Notes under the pieces: generated by a model
Seen by the model: the letters and a program-made list of their open reading frames with translations, nothing else
Told to the model about the DNA's origin: nothing
Database searches by the model: none
Assembly: GCF_029784165.1 (NCBI RefSeq)
Contig: NC_073695.1
Coordinates: forward strand, 93,565,902-93,629,901
Length of the DNA: 64,000 nucleotides
Origin: Wyeomyia smithii
Taxonomy: Eukaryota > Arthropoda > Insecta > Diptera > Culicidae
Reading direction: 5' to 3'
Shown here: positions 43,328 through 54,933 of the stretch, piece by piece
Layout: the number at the start of each line of letters is the position of its first letter
How positions within the stretch are numbered: the first letter of the stretch is position 1
Translations under genes and position numbers: made by a program

Positions 43328-45010
43328 TCAGCTGGGTTTTCCTTTGTTGGAACCCATTTTCCATTTCCACTGATCTTTAGTCGTTGACGTTAATGTTTCT
43401 CCAATTCTATGAGCAATAAATGGAGCCTTTTGATGAGTAGTGATCCACAACAATACCTTTTGTGAATCCGACCACATTACTTGTCTTGTTATATTGAGTC
43501 TTAACTCATTTCTTATTGTTTCCGTCAATCGTGTACCTAAGACAGCTGCTTGTAATTCCAAACGTGGAATCGATAAGGGTTTTATTGGCGCAACTCTTGA
43601 TTTGGCGGATAATCATTTTACATGAACTCTATTATTTATTGTGCACCTTAAATAAGCGCAAGCGGCGTATGCTTCAGCTGATGCATCTAAAAAAGTGTGT
43701 ATTTCAATGTTTTCACTAGGCTTTGGCATTAAACACCTAGGAATGTTTAATTTTTCGATTGATTTTATAGTTTCGACAAACTGAGTCCAACTTTGCAAAA
43801 GATGTTGAGGAAGAATGGTATCCCATTCGGTAGTTTCTTTATGGAAGTTTTGTAAAAGTATTCTTCCATGAATAGTTATGTTGGATATTAGGCCTGTAGG
43901 GTCATATATACTCATAACAAATGCTAAGATTTCTCTCATTGTTGGATTCTGTAGATTAATAATGTTTTCTTTACCCAATTTATGCATATTTAAATTGTAT
44001 CCAAATGAATCTGTTTTTGTATTCCAGTGAATACCAAGTACCTTTTTCACTATAGCATCTTTATTATCTATAGACTTACATTCGTTGATTTGTCTACGTT
44101 CTGGTGGTAACTTACTGAGAAGATCCTTGCTATTGGAAATGAAATTTCTGATATGGAATCCTCCTTGTTGATGCACTTCGGTGACTTCCTTGGTTGTTGT
44201 TTCTGCCTCCATAACTGACGTGAAGCTGTCCAAGTAATCGTCCACATAATGCTGATTTATGATCGCCTTCTCTGCTCTTGGGTGGGTCAGTTTATGCTTA
44301 ACTGCATTAGTATTTTTTGCTGCCTGGGCACATGAAGGTGAACACGTACTTCCGAATATCATGACTTGCATGACATAATTGTCCGGTTCTCGATTTCGAT
44401 CGCAATCCCTCCATAGGAATCGCTGGGCATGCTGATCCTCTGGGATGATTCCAACTTGGTGAAACATCTCCTTTATGTCACCGCTGATAGCATACTGTCC
44501 TTCTCGAAAACGTAGTAATATTCCAAATAGAGAAGTTGTAGCGTCAGGTCCCGATAATAGCATAGAGTTTAAAGAAACGTCCTTCACTTTTGCTGCCGCA
44601 TCAAAAACTAGCCTCGGTTTGATTGGTTGCTTATTCGGGTTCTGTACAATGAAGTGAGGTAAATAATAGACTTTCGTAGTTGATACTATTAATTCCGAAG
44701 GTGTAAGCTTTCTCGCATATCCCTTCTTGACGTACTCTGCAATGGTATTAATAGCCCATTTTTTCAATTCCAGCTGTTTATCGAGCATACGTTCCATGGT
44801 TTCTAAACGTTTGTTTGCATTTGCATAACTGTCGGGAAATTGTATGGTATTTTCTTTCCATAGTAGACCTACTTCATACCTTCCGTTTTTAAATTTTAAA
44901 GTCTTCTCTAAAATCTCGTTTGCGCGTTTATCATCATCCGACTGATAGTTTTGGCTGCATTTAACACCAAAATCTTCTGTTGAAAAATAGTCTTCAATCA
45001 TATTTCTCAT
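43328..45010 (-). pseudogene. BEL reverse transcriptase and RNase H
   Basis: The RT has RLVFDAAAKVKDVSLN, AISGDIKEMFHQV and the catalytic QHYVDDYLDS at about residue 255. The RNase H part starts with HTFLDASAEAYAACAY. An in-frame TGA just after HVK (43613-43615) interrupts RNase H, which resumes in the same frame with IPRLELQAAVLG to 43328. A frameshift to integrase follows. The stretch between protease and RT (45011-45590) is not open in any frame. Confidence 0.9.
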
Positions 45011-45590
45011 TGCTTTTTCTTTCTTCTATGAATGATCATAGAGTAATCATGTCTCTCATACTCTTTTTCATTCCCATAGATAAGCCATCCTAGTTTTGTT
45101 CTCATCACATCTGTTCAACTAAAGAACCAAAAACGAGACAAAATCTCTTCAATTTGAGTATCGACATCTAGCGGTGGAGAGAATGCATTTTACACTCAAA
45201 ATGTTAATACACTTATTTCATACATACCTGCTCGTGGTGAAGAATTATTTCAGTCTCTCTTGTCCTCATACGAAACCAAAATCAAAAAAAACTGTGCGAC
45301 CTCGCGCCGTTCTTTCGTCGAGAGAATTCTTTGTTCTCTCCGGTACTGGTACAGCGAGGGTGCCTTCTCATGATAATCGTACAGTACCACCCGCATACGT
45401 GCAAGGTTTTTTGTTCATTTTTTTTATGAATTTCATTGCTGCCCGAGTTGAAAACTGAACATCTTGACTAACGACAATCGTTTTCATGTTAATTGTGAAT
45501 GGTTACCAAATTTCTGTTCAAAAATCTCTTGAATGCGGTTTTTTCTTAACTTGATTGTGATAGATTCATGATCACCACTTTGTTTGGTCA
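45011..45590. other. Unexplained non-coding interval inside BEL pol
   Basis: A BEL polyprotein should be continuous here, but no long open frame exists on the minus strand. It may be a decayed segment or a small insertion; I found no convincing inverted ends. Confidence 0.5.
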
Positions 45591-47459
45591 TTAAAGCAAA
45601 TAAAGAATAGATGTTTGTTGCATGTTCAAACTATTGGAGCGAACTGTTTCAACGATGCACTGTAAAATCAATGTAGGATGGAAAGGCGAAAAACAAATTG
45701 CGAAAGCGTGGGCTAGGATTTGCAGCAGAGTTTTGTTCGAAGTTGCATATCTGTTCTGTGTTCTCATACCTATTGGAGCATCACTACTTCCAATCTTGGT
45801 TTCTAATGGTAACATTAAATGAGAATGCTCCAAGCCGATCAGTATCATTGGTTGGGCTTCATTGTATCCTCTTAGATTTATATCTGCTAAATGAGGATAT
45901 TTACTCATCAATTTCTTTCCGTTCATTGATTGAACGGGCAAATTCAGCTTTTGTACAGTCCGTACTCCATTCAAAGTATATTGTTTCGATGAAGCACCTT
46001 TAATACTGAGGTTTACTAGGCGACTTTGATAATCTTCCTTGCAAATATCCTGTGTCCATTTCAGCTTCAGTGGATGAACTCTGTCTTGTAAATTTAATTC
46101 ATCCGCGATTCTGTTATCCAGTAGTGTTAAGGATGATCCAACATCGAGAAATGCAAACGTTTCAACTTCCTTGTTACCATTTTTTAAAGTAACAGGTATT
46201 ATCTGGTAGTACAATTTTGTGTCAGAGTTGTGAAGATGTAATCCATCGTCGCTTTTCTTTTTTATTTCTTGGTGTATCAACCGATGGTGCTTCATATTAC
46301 AACCTTCTGTTCCACATTTCTCGCTAAGTTTGCAATTGCTCACTCGATGATTTTTATATAACAGACATTCAAAGCAAATGTTTTCCTTTTTCGCATAATT
46401 GGATCTCTCTTCCGGAGTCATTTTCAAGAATCGAGCACATGTTGTAAGCTTATGCGCATTTTTGCATAAAAGGCACTCTGATTTGCCTTGTTGATGTACA
46501 TTCACTCTATTTGTTTTTTCTTTTTGTTGATGGTTCGGATTCATATAAAGGAAAGTTTTAGCGAACGGTTTCAGCCATTGGCCTGAATCCTCTAATGATA
46601 GACTTTTGTCCAATTCCTCATTCTGCTGCATATATTCTACCCATTTCACTTGTATATTGTAGGGTAACTTTGAGACGATTTCTTCCATTAAACGAACATC
46701 GTTGAGATATTTCTCTTTTTGGATAATTTTAAGGTTATTAATTAAGTTTTCCAACGCATCAGTTGTTTCGATCAGGCTTGTCCTTGATTCTTTTTTTATG
46801 TTTCTCAACTCCATTACTAATTCTTTATGGATGAGGTCTGGTCTTCCATAAACTTCTTCTAGCCTATCCATTATGTTGGATACATTATCTGGAACGAGCA
46901 TCAACGCTTGAACCGTTTTATTGGCGTTGCCCTCCAGTACTTGTTGCAGACGGGTAAGATTTTCGAGATTGGAAAACTCTCCAGCTTTAGTTGTTTCCTT
47001 GTATATTTTTTTAAATCTTGGCCATTCTTTTGGGGAGCCGTAAAACTTTGGCAAATATAGCAATGCTTGCCTTTTAAGATATATCTGCCAGTCGTTCTGA
47101 ACTGGCTGAGGTTCCATTTTAATATTTTTTATGGACGTTATCAACTCGTCCATTGATTGTTTAGGCATCATGAAATGCTCTTTTGGTGTCGTATTTTTAG
47201 CCTCCAATTCTCGGATTATAGTTTCAATTTCTGCGCATTTAGGGCAGATCCATCTCTCATTTTTGTGCGGTTTTCGCTGGAGCTTCACACATGACTGGTG
47301 AAACCAGCGATCGCACTCATCGCAGGCCACTAAGTCGCATAATGTGTCTGGCTCGTGACACAGACGGCAGTGTCCGTTTTTATTAATCAATAATTTTACC
47401 GGCAATTTAATTGACTTACAGTCAGTTGGCACGCAGCCCACTTGTGGTTCTTTAAACAC
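45591..47459 (-). pseudogene. BEL Gag with N-terminal PHD finger, plus protease
   Basis: This 622-codon frame has a complete C4HC3 PHD finger at residues 31-75 (CRLC, CDEC, FHQSC, CPKC), then the Pao-type Gag region (LPKFYGSPKEWPRFK), zinc-knuckle-like Cys/His motifs (about 330-395), and an aspartic protease with FLDVGSSLTLLD. There is no in-frame ATG before residue 97: the frame opens after TAA at 47472-47474, so the start of the PHD part is unresolved (non-AUG, lost, or supplied by splicing). The C-terminus after PIGMRTQ looks frame-shifted. Confidence 0.85.
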
Positions 47460-47665
47460 TTTTTTTTTACTTTAGTCTTTTTGGCACGCAGCCCACTTGT
47501 GGTATTTTAACCACTTTTTTTGACTTAACAGTCTTTTTGGCACTTAGCCCACTTGTGGTTCTTTACCCACTTTTTTGACTTAACAGTCTTTTTGGCACGC
47601 AGCCCACTTGTGGTTCTTTAACCACTTTTTTGACTTAACAGTCTTTTTGGCACTCAGCCCACCTT
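47428..47665. repeat. ~61-bp tandem repeats in the BEL leader
   Basis: About four units share GCACGCAGCCCACTTGTGGT and GACTTAACAGTCTTTTTGGC. They lie between the 5' LTR and the gag frame, and the innermost unit forms the first codons of the gag frame. The unit length is not a multiple of three, so they are not protein repeats. Confidence 0.88.
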
Positions 47666-47749
47666 CACTCGATCTTAACAGTGTCGAGTACACCTCGTGA
47701 GATCGCGATTTAATTACGATTCACTATTTTCTTCACTGGAGGACACCAA

Positions 47750-48667
47750 TGTTGGTCGCGGTTCACTAGCTCCCTTTCGTAGAGCTTCCAACGATAAGAC
47801 GGGGTCTTTCTTTCCGCGGACTTGTGTGAATCGTTTCTTCAGCTTGTAAATTTACCAAACAAGAACTTTCAAGTCTTCGGGCTTTTTTCTCCTTTGGAGG
47901 TTTGCCTTATGAAGAGAGAAATATTCAAGCTAGAAAAATATTACAAGTTCCGGCCTTTGGGCTAACCAACGAGTATATTGCACAACTCAAAACTCACCGC
48001 TAGAATAATTCTTGGCTGAATGAGTGGAATCGTACAAACAATCTGCTGGTCGCTCTCGAGCTGGCAGTGAAGTAAACCTCAATGTTCAAGATTAAAATTC
48101 AGACTGAGATATGACTTGATTTTTATTCAACAATTTCAAACCTTATATAGTAAAATTTGGTTAAAATTATGTTCTGTGGGGGGTGAAGTAAGTAATACTA
48201 TAATAAAAGCTAGCTAGGGAATTTCTATACTTGTATATCTTCTTAGCCCTAGCTTGATTTACTGAACAAAGATAGTGATATAGTTCTGTTTCTCTTTTTA
48301 TCTCAAACGTACTGATTAGAGTTAACATACATGACAAACTTCTTAAACACAGAGAAATCCGAATTTCCATACAACACCAAAATTCAAACATCTACCTCAC
48401 GCATAGATGATCCATGCACCACGCATAGATAAGCAGTTGCATCGCAATCTCTCTTTCTCTACTACGACGCACGCATGCGTATATCAAACCTGCACTGTTT
48501 ATTTAAACCTAAAAGGAGCGCGGAAAGTTAAGATCGAACGAGATCTCCTTTTTTCATATCCTTTCCATTTCACTTTCGTTCTCGTTTGGTCTTAACTTTA
48601 TTCAACTCGCCTGTTTCTGAGTCAAGTATGGATTTCAAATAATGACGATAGCATACATTGCGTAACA
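47750..48667 (-). repeat. BEL 5' LTR
   Basis: It is 918 bp and begins TGTTACGCAATG on the coding strand. It lacks the 165-bp MITE present in the 3' LTR and retains 32 bp missing there. Immediately downstream on the coding strand lies TTGGTGTCCTCCAG, the presumed primer-binding site. Confidence 0.92.
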
Positions 48668-49303
48668 CCAGCCCCTAGATTCTTGGCCACTTTTTTCATT
48701 TTCTTAATCTGAGATAAATATAAAATATCGCACAAATATATTATCCAACTGAAGAGACACCGAAAACAAATGGACTGTTGTTATTCGAAAAATTGCTAGC
48801 TTTCACTTAGCGACGTCTCGTCTCCATCCCTCCAGTGCAAAAAACCTACCTCACCGCGCACCTATTTTTTGATCAAATCGTTACACCATGTATCTACTCA
48901 TCATGATTATATTATCGTTGGAGGATTGTCAATTGACAGATAAACGATAAATATCAAAACATATTTACCGATATCGAGTAATGTTATCCAAATGTTTTTC
49001 ATGAAAATAAAGGTGTCTAGCCCCTAGGTCGCATACCAGTCCCATAACGGATATTATGAAAAATTACGTTTGTATTCAAAGTGTGATTGCTTTTTTCCAC
49101 AACATTTTACTCTTCCTTGTTAATGTTAAGTAAAACTACACGAAAGACAAATTAAAATTGATCAAAAATAGCCAGATCAAAACCGAGACAATTGAAGAGG
49201 AGCTATCGGCATATGCGTAACAAGCACGGATCAGATCTAATGAGGATATTTCTTGATTTCGTGGATTTCTTAAACCGAGTTTAAAGCACTAAATACATAT
49301 AAC
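48668..49303. other. Spacer right of the BEL element
   Basis: No gene. The segment near 48845-48905 is related to the flanks of the element at 53528-54670 and looks like its empty site. Confidence 0.4.
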
Positions 49304-49307
49304 TTAA

Positions 49308-49439
49308 CCCTCTAATGCCCAGTGCCGCATTAAGGCGGTCTTCTGTTGAACCTCTAAAAAGCTTCAATGAAAAATGTTCCTAAAGTTTCATAGTGATTTT
49401 TTCGAAGTCCGTCTAAAAACTAATTTGGGCACTAGAGGG
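49308..49439. mobile_element. 132-bp piggyBac-type MITE
   Basis: The ends CCCTCTAATGCCCA / TGGGCACTAGAGGG are flanked by TTAA on both sides (49304-49307, 49440-49443). TTAA duplication with CCC termini is characteristic of piggyBac elements. Confidence 0.85.
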
Positions 49440-50410
49440 TTAAGATGCACAAAACGTAACATTGCAAAAAAATGATAAGTTTTTATTTCCATCAACTACC
49501 TATAGACGCATGGCATTCGCACACGGTGACATCTTGCATCTGAGTTTGTAAGATCCTGGTAAATTTGTTTACTTTTGGGCGATGCAGTTTTATTATCGAT
49601 TTTACCAGATCATTTCAATTGCGACCAAATGCCTTTAAATGTAGTGTTTGAGGTGTCAGTATGCTAAGAACGATTCTAAATTGAGCTGCATTCCCGATAC
49701 GCACACGATTGCTCCACTAGAAAAAAGCACAAAGTCCGAAACGTAAACAAAGTTAGCAAAAGCTAGGTTAAACAAATTCGGTGTGATGGTTTATATAGTT
49801 AAGTGAATTTTCCTCTACGCATACTAGTAAACGTATATAGTCGTGTAAAGTTGCTTTTGTTTCTTCCAAACCGTAAATCATTGCATCTCGATGTTCAGAC
49901 TTTTTATCACTTTTTGCCGATTACGCTCAGCTGCTTCTTCCGATTCCTGGTCGTATATGTAAAGTGTATTCTAAGCCAAGTTAAAAATATACAATAAGTG
50001 TAGAATTGAATATTTGAACAGCTGCTTAAAACGTAGCATTTCAAACTGAACAGTAGATCTTGGCTAAAAAATGGGTTTTGAATTCAACCAGAGATGTTTT
50101 TGACAAATGTCTGCTACTGCTAGAAAAATCGGAAAAATCTGTTTGCAATCTGAAAAAAACTATATGTGTTTGGAAAAAGTTTCGACCGCGCAGGCAAAAT
50201 TCTGCACACATTGCAAGAAAGTCTATGCAGATAATGTGCATTTATATAAAAATTATCAGAACGTCGCTGATGAACTGACAGTTAGACTTACTTCCGAAAT
50301 TTATTTTTGTTGTTCTAGCAACACTGCAACCATCTCAGCCGCCACTGCGCTGTCAGACCGGCTTACAAAAACAAATGCATTGAAGTCATTCCTGCAGTTC
50401 ATGTTGTGTG

Positions 50411-51105
50411 CAGGGATGCCACATGTACAGATTAATCTGTATTTTACAGATTTTTGGCCGAAGTAACGGTACCAGGGGGAATCTATCTGTCAAATATCGG
50501 GAAACCGTGACCAACACATTTGGCAACAAGGCGTCTGTATGTTTTGGTTTTTTTTCGTTTGATCGAAGTAAAATGGAACGTTCTCTTTCAACAAAACTCG
50601 AGAAATCGCGGAAAACTTTTATCAATAATGCGTTCCGTAGTAAAATTTTGGGACAGCAACAAGTTTTTAACGAAAATTGGTGATGTTTTATCGTCACATT
50701 GATAATTTATCAAACGTCATGGACCAACAAACTTCATGGACCAGAGTTGATCTGCGATAACGCACACATATATGAAATTTGACAGCGGTAAATCCCCCCT
50801 GAACGGTAAAGAATCTGTATATACAGATATACAGATTTTCGTCAAAAAGTACAGATTTACAGATTTTTCGAAATTGACATTAATTTTTGAAAAACAATCC
50901 AACTTTTATTTCATTAAATATTCAGCAAATTGAACATATTTTCAACTCCTCACACGTTTTAAGCTAAACATTTTGTTTATGTACCATAAAAACTTAAAAA
51001 ATACAAAGTTCTAAACAATACTGATTTTTTTTACAGATATTTTTGTTCCAGATACAGATGCTCAGATTTTTTCAAGCGAAAACACAGATTTAAATGTGGC
51101 ATGTG
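50411..51105. mobile_element. hAT MITE family A, copy at 50.4 kb
   Basis: It starts CAGGGATGCCACATGTACAG. The right end is altered (GTGGCATGTG instead of GTGGCAACCCTG), but a perfect 8-bp duplication GTTGTGTG is present at 50403-50410 and 51106-51113. It contains the family B element 50473-50801. Confidence 0.85.
50473..50801. mobile_element. hAT MITE family B, copy at 50.5 kb
   Basis: The ends CAGGGGGAATC / ATCCCCCCTG have flanks AACGGTAC and AACGGTAA (7 of 8 identical). The family A copy at 4058-4452 shows the uninterrupted AACGGTACAGAATCTG. Confidence 0.88.
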
Positions 51106-51860
51106 GTTGTGTGAACACGCAGTTGTTCTATGTGTTTGTAAAGTCGGAAGTAAGTTCGGAAGTCGGAAGTCCGACTTCCGAACTTTAATTAAGTGCTGGC
51201 GCCACAATATAAGGAAAGAGATCTGCAGAAACTTAAAAAATATGTAAATACCTGTGAATCAATCAATATCTGCCTTTGAGTTTTGCAAACAAATTTGCAC
51301 ATCTGCTATCCCTGAATTCTTAACACATGTCTTCACACCCGTGATGTGGGGTGAAAACTAGCAATACTCAGAGGGAGAGATATGCGGAGAGAATGTTGTG
51401 AGCCAAACGAACATGTCAAAATCCGAGCCAATCGAACAAGCAAGGTAACACATTGAAAGGTGTTGCAATCAAGTACAATAAAAGATATATTTATTTTCAC
51501 ACGTTTTTCATGTTCTTTTGCTAAACAATTAATTGAGAATGCTCCAAATTTGGTTTATCACAGTGATTCTTAACTGGTGGTTCACAAACCTTTTGTATGA
51601 TCAACGAAATAATGATCAGTTATGGTGAAAGTATATAAAATTAAACATTAACATAAAATTTAACACCATCACGGTTTTTGTGATGCACTTCGTTTTTCCC
51701 CAGGATTTCCACCATTACCATCAGTTATATGAGTCGAATGAAAAAGTTAGTTAATATTGCGCTTCGAGAAGAGATCTTGCACCTCTGACATGCGAAACCT
51801 AGTTGCCAAATTGGCGGTTTTTTCATCGCTTATCTCTCTCTCTCTCTCTCTCTCTCTCTT

Positions 51861-53110
51861 AGGGCATTCTTGACAGTACGCTACTATTTAAGTTGTTATG
51901 GCGACTGTGTACAGCACGGCTATTTTACGCACTCACCTGTTTTCACACCGGTCGTTGCTATCGTCTCTGTTTGACGTTTCATTCAGCATAAACCTTTAGC
52001 ACGCTGCTTTATTTTAACTCTAATTTGATTAGGATCTACTCAGTTTGGTATTCTTATGCAAAATGTCAAAAAGTGAGTTATCGGGTACTGGATAATTGAG
52101 TAACATTTACCCAAATTTTCATAATTACCATGTTTACTCAGTTTTGAGTTATTATCCATGATGTTTACTCACCCCTGAGTATATGTATATGTCAAAAGTT
52201 TTCAACAGCGATATTATCTGTTTCCGAAGAACAATTGGTGTCGCTTTTTATTCGTTTGCTAGCAGTAAGTATTTGATCTTTCATCAAATCAATAATTTCC
52301 TAGTCAATTACATTACAAACAACATGTAACAATATTCCATAACAATTTCAGCCCAACATCATTATTGCAGAGGATTTGAAAACATAAAAAACATCTCTTC
52401 AAAATGAACAACCGCATGTTGTGTGTCCTGCGATGCCGTTTTAAGTCGGGCTTTTATTCGTGGTAATGAACGGAAACATTTGTATCGATGTACAGTGCCC
52501 AATACATGCAATCGATACAATTTAAATCCTTCGCAGTGTTTGGTGACGGATGATGACGGATTTTCTGGTGTGCGTACTGTACAAAAACATGAGCCACAGT
52601 TCACGGGCAACTGTGAATCGGTTGGTTGCGGCATTATATAAAGACACGTGAATGATATAAAACTTTTATAATGTTTCGATGAAAAATAAATCTATGATTT
52701 TGATTATTCTGAATTTATTTTATTTATTGAGTCAGATTTACAAAAACCAGAAATCATCAAATATCCAAATTTAGGCAAACTGGGTAACTTGTACTCATTT
52801 TCGTTAATTCCTGGTTTGCATAAACAGAGTAGATTCTAATCAGTTTTTGACGTATGACGCCCTTACTCAGAAGTGAGTAACCGTCAAAGTACTCAAATTA
52901 GGGTACCTCCACTTTTTTCAAAAATGGGTCATATCTAACTCACTTTAGAGTAACAAATAATGAGCGCTGTTACCGGGCTGCCAAATTTGCGATGCTTCCC
53001 GGAGGCCCGGCTACTATTTCTCTAGCGCGTTTAGCAGCGACCGGTACAGTATGAAGTGATGATAGAGCGCTACCAAACGGGGTATAGAAGCGCATTGTTA
53101 AGGATGCCCT
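51861..53110. mobile_element. 1.25-kb inverted-repeat element inserted in a CT microsatellite
   Basis: The ends AGGGCATTCTTGACAGTACGC and its imperfect inverse abut TATCTCTCTC tracts on both sides (51831-51859 and 53111-53133). The interior carries many ACTCA and TGAGTA motifs. Open frames near 52362-52641 lack a recognised domain. Confidence 0.7.
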
Positions 53111-53527
53111 TATCTCTCTCTCTCTCTCTCTCTGAGTATCTCTTGTGACAACCGGCCGAAGGCTAAAATAATTATGGGCTACTCGAAAGATGCCGAGCAA
53201 AAAAAAGGTCACCGCCTCTGTAAATTACCGTCGTCTCCACATATTTGCCAATATCTTCACTTTGTCTTTGCAAACCAAGAGATGTCCTCAGTTTTTTTTT
53301 TTTCGCAAACATACCTGCTATCTAGCCTGCTATCAATATATGTTCTTCTAAAAAAGCGTCTTACAAGTTAAACTTGGACAATTAAGACATTTCTTCTTGA
53401 GGTGAGCAAGGGTACATAAACAAACAAGAAAAAAATTTTTCTGTCGCATAGTGATACTTCACCTCTGATGCAAAAAACGTTACCTCACCTTGTGCCTACT
53501 TTTAGATTGAATCGTTACATTATGTTC

Positions 53528-54670
53528 TACACGCTCACTCTGGATAACCCAAAACTGAGTCAAAACCTAATCAGATTCGCTAAAACCGTATGTACTCAAA
53601 ATTGAGTAGAAGTTGTTTTACTCATTTTTGAGTACCACCAAATGTTATAAAAATTGAGTATATATTACCCATGTTATACCTGATGCACGATGCGTAAAAG
53701 TTACTCATTTTCGACACAAAAATGAGTACTTTAAGCTTCAATGAGGGAATTTCGGAAAAATTATTATTGACTCGATATTATTATCACTTTCCGACCGGAC
53801 CCATATAATTGCGTAGGTAGAAGGTAACTTAAACAAAACCTTCTCTCTCGCTTTTTGAATGTCCTATTAATTGTTTTATTGCTCAAAACGCTAGTTTTAA
53901 CATCGCAGCTGCTACGAAAAATAAAAAGCCGGAAACAAGCAAATGTTTTTATATAGGATTTGCTTCGATTTAGGTTTTGTTATCCGTCATTTTTTACCTA
54001 CACAATTGTGTGGGCTCGGTCGGAAAGCGTTATATCACAGACAGACGTCCAAGCAAGAATAAAATTGATCGAAAATTCTGTGTAAATTTTCAAAGAGAAT
54101 TGCGTTATAAATCACTTGTATACTAGTGCCGCCTGGTGACCTTATCGCTACAATACATTTTTTTTCGCTGGTGTTTGAGTCTGGCGTCACTGGTAGCGCT
54201 ATCTGGTTATGGATTGCTACTTTAAAAATCTTTACACAAGTTTGGAACTCAGCTTGGACGTCTGTCTGCGGTTATATTTTGCATTTTTAATAAATTTTAT
54301 TTTAAAATTTTTTATTTTATTTCAAGAAATTTACCTTTGTTTTACGGGACACGGGAGATCTTTGAAATTATTCGCCGTATATCCAACCAACGAGTCCTGG
54401 TGAAAAAGAACATTTGGCATTAGTTGCAGTCAATTATTTCAAATTATGAATAACTAATTTCAAACATTTCTATTTCCTCCTTTTTCAGACGGTTTGCTTT
54501 TAATTGCAAAATAAAATAACAAAAACAACACGCAAGCACCAGTTACCCAATTTTGAGTAAATTTGCCGCCATGATCAATTTAATTCTACTCATTTCTTGA
54601 CGTCTTCGAACAACTGAAAAAAATGATTAAAATTCAACTCAGCCGCTGAGTAGCCCAGAGTGAGCATGTA
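53528..54670. mobile_element. 1.14-kb inverted-repeat element rich in ACTCA/TGAGT
   Basis: The 16-bp ends TACAYGCTCACTCTGG are inverted with one mismatch. The related sequence near 48890 (CCATGTATCTACTCATC) resembles the uninterrupted site. A second palindromic element lies inside. Confidence 0.7.
53788..54030. mobile_element. Nested palindromic MITE
   Basis: The arms CTTTCCGACCGGACCC and GGGCTCGGTCGGAAAG enclose ATAATTGCGTAGGTA / TACCTACACAATTGT. It sits within 53528-54670. No exact target duplication was found. Confidence 0.7.
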
Positions 54671-54715
54671 CTCATCATGGCTCATATTGTACAGATTTTG
54701 GTATTGCGGATTGCA

Positions 54716-54933
54716 TCTGAAACGCGAATTACAGACAACTTGCAAGCAAAATGCAGATAACGTGCACGCCAGATTGATCGTATACCAGTCAACTAGAGCG
54801 AACGCGACAGAATGCCCTCGTTAATCGTATCTATACAGTCTATCGCGTTCACTCTCGTATGCTGGTATACGATAAATCTGACGTACAAGTTGTTTGCATT
54901 TTGCTTGCAAGTTGTCTGTAATTCGCGTTTCAG
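54716..54933. repeat. Long hairpin with arms of about 100 bp
   Basis: CTGAAACGCGAATTACAGAC and ACTTGCAAGCAAAATGCA pair with exact or near-exact inverses on the right arm. Pairing continues through CGTATACCAG and the CGAACGCGA inner part to a short loop near 54820. It precedes a family A MITE end (AATGTGGCAACACTG, ending at 55015). Confidence 0.85.

Larger units (their letters stand above)
33007..48667 (-). mobile_element. Complete BEL/Pao LTR retrotransposon with nested R1-clade element
   Basis: Two LTRs in direct orientation (TGTTAC...CCAACA on the coding strand) are flanked by the 5-bp duplication CCAGC (33002-33006, 48668-48672). Gene order on the minus strand is gag-protease, RT/RNase H, integrase, DUF5641-type domain, env. 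Total 15.66 kb, of which 5.34 kb is the nested non-LTR element. All genes carry frameshifts or stops. The LTRs remain similar, so the insertion is not very old. Confidence 0.93.
50228..51206. mobile_element. Family D element, long copy with two nested insertions
   Basis: It is related in inverse orientation to 23754-24023: it starts near ATAATGTGCATTT and ends GGCGCCACAAT. It is split by the family A MITE at 50411-51105. The uninterrupted copy near 23826-23860 shows the sequence before insertion. Confidence 0.75.
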
